Under the pieces are notes generated by a model. That model searched no databases. It was not told where the DNA came from and saw only the letters and a program-made list of their open reading frames with translations. 9,257 bases of DNA from Aquimarina sp. Lineage in GTDB: Bacteria; Bacteroidota; Bacteroidia; Flavobacteriales; Flavobacteriaceae. This document shows, piece by piece, positions 4,718 through 9,257 of this stretch; the stretch's first letter is position 1, and every line of letters begins with the position of its first letter. Location: the NCBI GenBank assembly GCA_020628975.1, contig JAHDEF010000061.1, positions 1 to 9,257 of the forward strand, written 5' to 3'. The position numbers and the translations under genes were made by a program.

Positions 4718-7144
4718 TCACCTTAACTCGGCACTCAGTTCTGTTTCAAAAGCTTTTTGGAATTTACTCATAACCTTATCAACTTGTTTATCTGTTAAGG
4801 TTTTGTGAGCATCTTGAAAAGTGAAACTTACCGCATATGATTTTTTGCCTTCTGGTAGTTTATCGCCTTCATACACATCAAATAAACTAACTTCTTTTAA
4901 AATTTTCTTTTCATTCTTAAAAGCCAATTCGTGTATTTGCTGGTAGTTAATTTGGGTATCTAACAATAACGCAAAATCACGACGAACTGCTTGAAATTTT
5001 GGAATATCTGAAACTACAATGTTTTTCCCTTTCAACTGACCTGCTATAGCTTCCCATTGAAAATCAGCAAATAAAACCGATTGACTAATACCAAAAGCTT
5101 TTGCGATTTTAGGATTTACTACCCCAAATTCAACTAAAGTTTTGTTGCCTTGCTGTAGTGCCAAACCTTCAGAAAACAAGCTTGAATTTACTGGCGATTC
5201 TTTTAGACGCTTTATACCTAAACGACCTAAAATATTATTAACTACACCTTTCAGGTAGAAAAAATTGCTGGGTTGCGAAGCTAAACTCCATGATTCGGGA
5301 GATTGATTTCCGGTAACGAAAACACTTAAATGTTTTATTTCGCTGTTCCCCGATTCCGTTTTATGATAGGTTTTACCAAATTCGAATAACTTTAAATCAG
5401 CATTCTTTCTATTAATATTATAATTTACCGCTTCTAAGCCTGAAAACAATAATGACTGACGCATTACCGACAAATCAGCACTTAGTGGATTTAACATAGT
5501 TACATTAGCTTCTTCTTTAAGTTCTTCTACTAGCGCTATGTATTTTGGCGTCGTTAGCGAGTTAGACATAATTTCATTGAAACCTTGCCCCACTAATTGC
5601 TCTGCTATTTTATTTTGAATTTGGTAATCCTCTACTCTATTAACACTTGCTATAGAAGCGTTTAATTTTGAGGTAAAACCAATATTATTATAACCGTAAA
5701 CACGTAAAATTTCTTCAATAACATCAGCTTCGCGCTGTACATCGTTTCTATAAGCTGGAATGGTTAATCCTAAACCTTTTTCGGTAACGCTGTTTATTTT
5801 TATTTCTAAAGAAGTAAGAATATTTTTGATAGTTTCGCGAGGTAACTCTTCTCCTATCAATTTTGCTGTATTTTCAAAAGAAAGAAATACTTGAAAATCT
5901 TCTATCTTTTTAGGATATAAATCTAAAATATCACTAGCTAGCGTACCACCTGCAATTTCTTGAATCATTAAGGCGGCACGTTTCAAAGCGTATTTGGTAT
6001 GGTTAGGATCGATACCTCTTTCAAATCGAAATGAAGCATCCGTATTTAACCCATGGCGCTTAGCTGTTTTACGAATATTTACTGGGTTGAAATACGCACT
6101 TTCTAAAAAGATTTGACTGGTATTTGCTGTAACACCTGATTGTTCTCCACCTAAAACGCCAGCAATACACATAGGTGTGTCGCCATCACATATAACGATA
6201 TCATCTTTATGTAATTCTCTTTCTACCCCATCTAGCGTTATAAACTTTGTTCCTGCTGTAGCTGTTTTAACTTCAACCTTACCTGTTTTTATACTAGTAG
6301 CATCGAAAGCGTGTAGGGGTTGCCCTAATTCGTGCATTACATAATTTGTGATATCGACTACATTGTTTTTTGGCGTTAAACCAATGTCTTTTAATCTGTT
6401 TTTAATCCAGTCTGGAGATTCTGTTACCGTTACCCCAGTTAAGCTAACACCACAATAACGTGGTATTAGATCATAATCATCGACCTCAATATCTATTTTC
6501 AGTGTACGTGAATCTACATGCCAGCTACTTACCGAAGGACTTATTAACTCTAAGTTTACCCCTTGTTGCAACAGTCCTGCTTTTAGATCGCGTGCTGTTC
6601 CGAAATGACTCATAGCATCGGCACGATTGGGCGTAAGTCCGATTTCAAAAACAAGATCACTTTCTACATCAAAAACTTCAGCTAAAGGAGTGCCTACCGC
6701 TAAGGAAGTATCTAAAACCATAATACCTTCATGACTTTCCCCTAAGCCAAGTTCATCTTCGGCACAAATCATCCCAAAGCTTTCTTCGCCACGAATTTTT
6801 CCTTTCTTAATCTTAAATGAAGTTCCATCGTCCGCAAAAAGTTCGGTGCCAATAGTAGCCACAGCCACTTTTTGACCTGCTGCAACATTTGGCGCACCGC
6901 ATACAATTTGCACAGGGCTTTCTTCTCCTAAATCAACTTTAGTTACCCTAAGCTTATCTGCATTTTCATGAGGTACACATTCTAAAACATGCCCTACGAC
7001 CACACCTTTCAGTCCGCCTTTTATACTTTCGAAAGCTTGAATCCCTTCTACTTCCAGACCTAAGTCTGTTAATAATTCTCCTGTTTTTTCTGCTTCCCAG
7101 TCTAAATTAACAAACTGCTTTAACCAATTGTATGAAATCTTCAC
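4718..7144 (-). CDS. pheT: Phenylalanine--tRNA ligase beta subunit
   Basis: This is the tRNA-binding and editing subunit of cytoplasmic (alpha-beta)2 phenylalanyl-tRNA synthetase, which charges tRNA-Phe; the alpha subunit (pheS) is not in this window. At 808 residues it is full length. Domains in order: N-terminal segment beginning MKISYNWLKQFV, EMAP/tRNA-binding fold (about 40-155, with HENADKLRV at 59-67 and VCGAPN at 81-86), B3/B4 editing domain (about 215-395, including PNRADAMSHFG at 172-182 nearby and VLGGEQSGV at 330-338), B5 (about 410-482), the inactive synthetase-like core (about 500-700), and a C-terminal ferredoxin-fold anticodon-binding domain (about 714-807, with FQAVRRDFALLL at 717-728). 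The start codon is GTG at 7144: an in-frame TAA lies four codons upstream and no ATG would preserve the conserved N-terminus. It is alone in its transcription unit. Confidence 0.98.
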   Translation of the reverse strand: MKISYNWLKQFVNLDWEAEKTGELLTDLGLEVEGIQAFESIKGGLKGVVVGHVLECVPHENADKLRVTKVDLGEESPVQIVCGAPNVAAGQKVAVATIGTELFADDGTSFKIKKGKIRGEESFGMICAEDELGLGESHEGIMVLDTSLAVGTPLAEVFDVESDLVFEIGLTPNRADAMSHFGTARDLKAGLLQQGVNLELISPSVSSWHVDSRTLKIDIEVDDYDLIPRYCGVSLTGVTVTESPDWIKNRLKDIGLTPKNNVVDITNYVMHELGQPLHAFDATSIKTGKVEVKTATAGTKFITLDGVERELHKDDIVICDGDTPMCIAGVLGGEQSGVTANTSQIFLESAYFNPVNIRKTAKRHGLNTDASFRFERGIDPNHTKYALKRAALMIQEIAGGTLASDILDLYPKKIEDFQVFLSFENTAKLIGEELPRETIKNILTSLEIKINSVTEKGLGLTIPAYRNDVQREADVIEEILRVYGYNNIGFTSKLNASIASVNRVEDYQIQNKIAEQLVGQGFNEIMSNSLTTPKYIALVEELKEEANVTMLNPLSADLSVMRQSLLFSGLEAVNYNINRKNADLKLFEFGKTYHKTESGNSEIKHLSVFVTGNQSPESWSLASQPSNFFYLKGVVNNILGRLGIKRLKESPVNSSLFSEGLALQQGNKTLVEFGVVNPKIAKAFGISQSVLFADFQWEAIAGQLKGKNIVVSDIPKFQAVRRDFALLLDTQINYQQIHELAFKNEKKILKEVSLFDVYEGDKLPEGKKSYAVSFTFQDAHKTLTDKQVDKVMSKFQKAFETELSAELR

Positions 7145-7233
7145 GCTATTGTCTTATTTTATGATAAAAGTTCAATTCCCACCTTAGCTTTTTAAGGATG
7201 AATCAACTTATCGCTTATTAAAAAAGTGAGCCG

Positions 7234-7241
7234 CAAATATA
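7234..7241 (-). promoter_or_regulatory. -7 promoter box for pheT
   Basis: The minus strand reads TATATTTG, a perfect TAnnTTTG match, 89 nt before the GTG start of pheT. No TTG lies at the usual -33 distance (the nearest, 7272-7270, is 28 nt away). The resulting leader of about 80 nt shows no obvious tRNA-Phe attenuator, Phe-codon leader peptide or terminator hairpin. Confidence 0.4.
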
Positions 7242-7357
7242 ATAATACCCATTGGAAAATAGCCACTATCAATCTTTCAGTTTTAAGATATAAATTTTGA
7301 ATAGTTTTTAATAATTCTAAATAATTTATACGATATTATTTCTTGATAAAGCAAAGC

Positions 7358-7383
7358 TTGTAGTTGTGTAATAACTAATTTTG
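7358..7383 (+). promoter_or_regulatory. Promoter candidate for pta
   Basis: TAATTTTG at 7376-7383 matches TAnnTTTG exactly, with TTG at 7358-7360 (15-nt spacing, slightly short). Initiation near 7390 would leave a leader of about 12 nt before the ATG at 7402. A second, weaker candidate is TAAATTTTG at 7291-7299, off by one base in spacing. The divergent pheT/pta region (7145-7401) holds nothing else I can identify. Confidence 0.35.
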
Positions 7384-7401
7384 CTCAACAAATTTTTTGG
7401 C

Positions 7402-9257
7402 ATGAATAAAGGATTATATATTGCTACAGGTGAATCAAATAGCGGAAAGTCAATTGTAGTTTTAGGGCTTATGCGTACCTTTTTAGGGAGAAACCCTAGA
7501 GTAGGATATTTTAGACCTATCATAGATGATTTTGATGCTGGGCAAATCGATAACCATATCAATACCGTTTTGACCCATTTTGATTTAGATATATCTTTTG
7601 AAGAAGCCTACGGATTTACCCGATCACAAGTACTAGAAAAATACAATACGGGGAAAGAAGGAGAAATGTTTGATGCTCTTATTCAAAAATTCAAAAAGTT
7701 AGAAGAACGTTTTGATTTTATTGTCGTCGAGGGAACCGATTTTTCAGACCAGCACAGTATTATAGAATTTGATATCAACGTGCTTATTTGTAAAAACTTT
7801 GGTATACCTGCTATTATCGTATCCAATGGACAGCATAAAAGTTTAAACGAAATTACAGGAACTTTAAAACTTGCATACGATACTTTTAAAGTTAAAGAAG
7901 TCGAAGTATCGGCTGTGGTAGCCAATAAAGTTGCCGAAACAAATATTGATGCTGTTAAAGATCGTTTAGATTTTATTCTAGGTGATAAGGCTGAAACGGT
8001 TGTGATTCCTGAAATAAAAACATTAAAAAGTCCTACCGTAAAAGAAATTTGTCAATATTTAGGAGGAAAAGTTCTTTTTGGAGATGCTTATTTAAATAAT
8101 CCCGCTGAAAATTTTGGAGTTGGTGCCATGCAGCTTCACAACTATTTAAATCACTTGAAAGAAAATAGCTTGGTGATTACACCTGGTGATCGATCGGATA
8201 TTATTCTTGGAGCACTCCAAGCGAGTATTTCTTCCAATTATTCAAAAATTTCAGGTATAGTTCTAACGGGAGGAATAATCCCTGAAGATTCTATTATGAA
8301 ACTAATTGAAGGGGTAAAATTAAGTTTACCTATTATTTCTGTAGAAAAAGGAACGTTTGAGGTGACCAATAAAATTGGAAATATCAATTCTAAAATTTAT
8401 GCTGATAATTCTCAGAAAATAAATACTTCTATAGCTACTTTCGAAAAGTATGTTAATACCGATCGCCTTGCTGAACGTTTAATTACGTTTGAAAATACCT
8501 TATTAACGCCTAGAATGTTTCAGTATAATTTATTGAAACGTGCGCAAACCACAAAAAAACATATTGTATTGCCCGAGGGTTATGACGATCGTATCATTCT
8601 TGCCGCTGCTCGATTGATTGATGTTGATGTAGTTGCTATTACATTACTTGGTGATCCTACTAAAATATTACAAAAGGCATCTAAATTAGGGGTTTTAACC
8701 AATATTGAAAAGGCCAATATTATTGACCCAATTTCTTACGAGCTTTTCGACGATTACGCTACTACTTTTTATGAATTAAGAAAACATAAAAATGTAAATA
8801 TGGATATGGCTCGTGATTTTATGAGTGATGTTTCCTATTTCGGCACCATGATGATATATAAAGGACATGCTGACGGAATGGTTTCAGGTGCTGTAAATAC
8901 TACACAACATACTATACGACCGGCCTTACAATTCATTAAAACCAAACCCACAGCTTCTGTTGTGTCATCGGTATTTTTTATGTGTTTAGAAGATCGCGTT
9001 TCCGTATTTGGAGACTGTGCGATCAACCCAAACCCTAATGCAGCACAATTGGCAGAAATTGCTATTGCATCTGCCGACACGGCAACAAACTTTGGTATTA
9101 CTCCTAAAATAGCCATGTTATCGTACTCTTCAGGATCATCGGGAAAAGGAGCCGATGTTGATAAAGTTAGAGAAGCTACTAAAATGGTGAAAGAAAAGCG
9201 TCCTGATTTAAAAATTGAAGGCCCTATTCAATACGATGCTGCTGTAGATTTAACTGT
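7402..9257 (+). CDS. pta: Phosphate acetyltransferase, 3' end outside the window
   Basis: This enzyme interconverts acetyl-CoA plus phosphate with acetyl phosphate plus CoA, normally with acetate kinase (ackA, not seen here, possibly downstream). 618 codons are visible of an expected length near 700; the frame is open at the right edge. It is the long three-domain form: an N-terminal BioD-like P-loop domain (about 1-210, Walker A GESNSGKS at 10-17), a DRTGG-type regulatory domain (about 215-330, with GDRSDIILGAL at 262-272 and LTGG at 288-291), and the C-terminal catalytic PTA_PTB domain from about 370. The last shows PEGYDDRI (391-398), HADGMVSGAVNTT (489-501), FGDCAINPNPNA (536-547), LSYSSGSSGKGADVDKVREAT (573-593) and GPIQYDAAVD (607-616). 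An in-frame TAA at 7372-7374 limits the start, and ATG 7402 fits the conserved N-terminus. No frameshift is seen. Confidence 0.97.
   Translation, partial: MNKGLYIATGESNSGKSIVVLGLMRTFLGRNPRVGYFRPIIDDFDAGQIDNHINTVLTHFDLDISFEEAYGFTRSQVLEKYNTGKEGEMFDALIQKFKKLEERFDFIVVEGTDFSDQHSIIEFDINVLICKNFGIPAIIVSNGQHKSLNEITGTLKLAYDTFKVKEVEVSAVVANKVAETNIDAVKDRLDFILGDKAETVVIPEIKTLKSPTVKEICQYLGGKVLFGDAYLNNPAENFGVGAMQLHNYLNHLKENSLVITPGDRSDIILGALQASISSNYSKISGIVLTGGIIPEDSIMKLIEGVKLSLPIISVEKGTFEVTNKIGNINSKIYADNSQKINTSIATFEKYVNTDRLAERLITFENTLLTPRMFQYNLLKRAQTTKKHIVLPEGYDDRIILAAARLIDVDVVAITLLGDPTKILQKASKLGVLTNIEKANIIDPISYELFDDYATTFYELRKHKNVNMDMARDFMSDVSYFGTMMIYKGHADGMVSGAVNTTQHTIRPALQFIKTKPTASVVSSVFFMCLEDRVSVFGDCAINPNPNAAQLAEIAIASADTATNFGITPKIAMLSYSSGSSGKGADVDKVREATKMVKEKRPDLKIEGPIQYDAAVDLT

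Noticed and set aside
7145..7233. tRNA-Phe or Phe-codon attenuator ahead of pheT
   Set aside because: The leader has no run of Phe codons in a short ORF and no terminator hairpin with a T-run.
7326..7925. Minus-strand frames antisense to the first part of pta (7326-7562 and 7683-7925)
   Set aside because: They lie over the conserved P-loop domain of pta, encode Ser/Leu/Ile-rich sequence without motifs, and are shadows.
8835..9116. Minus-strand frame of 93 codons antisense to pta
   Set aside because: It overlaps the catalytic PTA domain with strongly conserved motifs on the plus strand; no independent evidence.
7402..9257. Premature truncation of pta
   Set aside because: The frame is still open at the window edge and the catalytic motifs continue to the last codons, so the gene is cut by the window, not broken.

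Overview
The window is about two-thirds A+T. Its gene content and promoter-like motifs point to a Bacteroidetes chromosome, most likely Flavobacteriia. The evidence is an 808-codon pheT, a Pta with an N-terminal P-loop domain, several matches to the Bacteroidetes promoter pattern (TTG/TTTG near -33, TAnnTTTG near -7), and no obvious Shine-Dalgarno sequences. The genus cannot be fixed from the sequence alone.

Layout. Positions 1-404 hold no credible protein gene but are dense in inverted and direct repeats. They include a good plus-strand promoter match (99-128) and end in a 16-bp hairpin terminator (349-385). From 405 to 7144 all genes are on the minus strand. In transcription order they are pheT (4718-7144), an unrecognised 240-residue membrane protein (3835-4557), a 71-residue two-helix membrane protein (3583-3798), the SOS-type mutagenesis pair umuD (2890-3336) and umuC (1620-2888), and a geranylgeranyl-reductase-family FAD oxidoreductase (405-1547). 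On the plus strand, diverging from pheT across 257 bp, is pta (phosphate acetyltransferase). It starts at 7402 and runs off the right edge with 618 codons visible.

Transcription units. pheT looks monocistronic and ends in a long palindromic terminator (4623-4695). The 240-residue and 71-residue genes each have their own promoter candidate, and the 71-residue gene ends in a terminator at 3524-3556. umuD and umuC are 1 nt apart and clearly an operon, preceded by a 10-bp inverted repeat (3352-3387) that could be an operator. The oxidoreductase follows umuC by 72 bp with no clear terminator between, so read-through is possible. Its own end is the 349-385 terminator.

Functionally these are mostly ordinary chromosomal genes: translation (pheT), acetyl-CoA/acetyl-phosphate metabolism (pta), translesion synthesis (umuDC) and a lipid- or quinone-type reductase. 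I found no defence island, insertion sequence, CRISPR array or tRNA. The most unusual part is the left 400 bp. Promoter, overlapping stems and terminator together suggest a possible non-coding RNA of about 250 nt, which is an inference and needs transcript data. A palindrome with a shared asymmetric arm pair (CCTGCAA/TTGTAGG) occurs at two separate sites and may belong to a dispersed repeat family.
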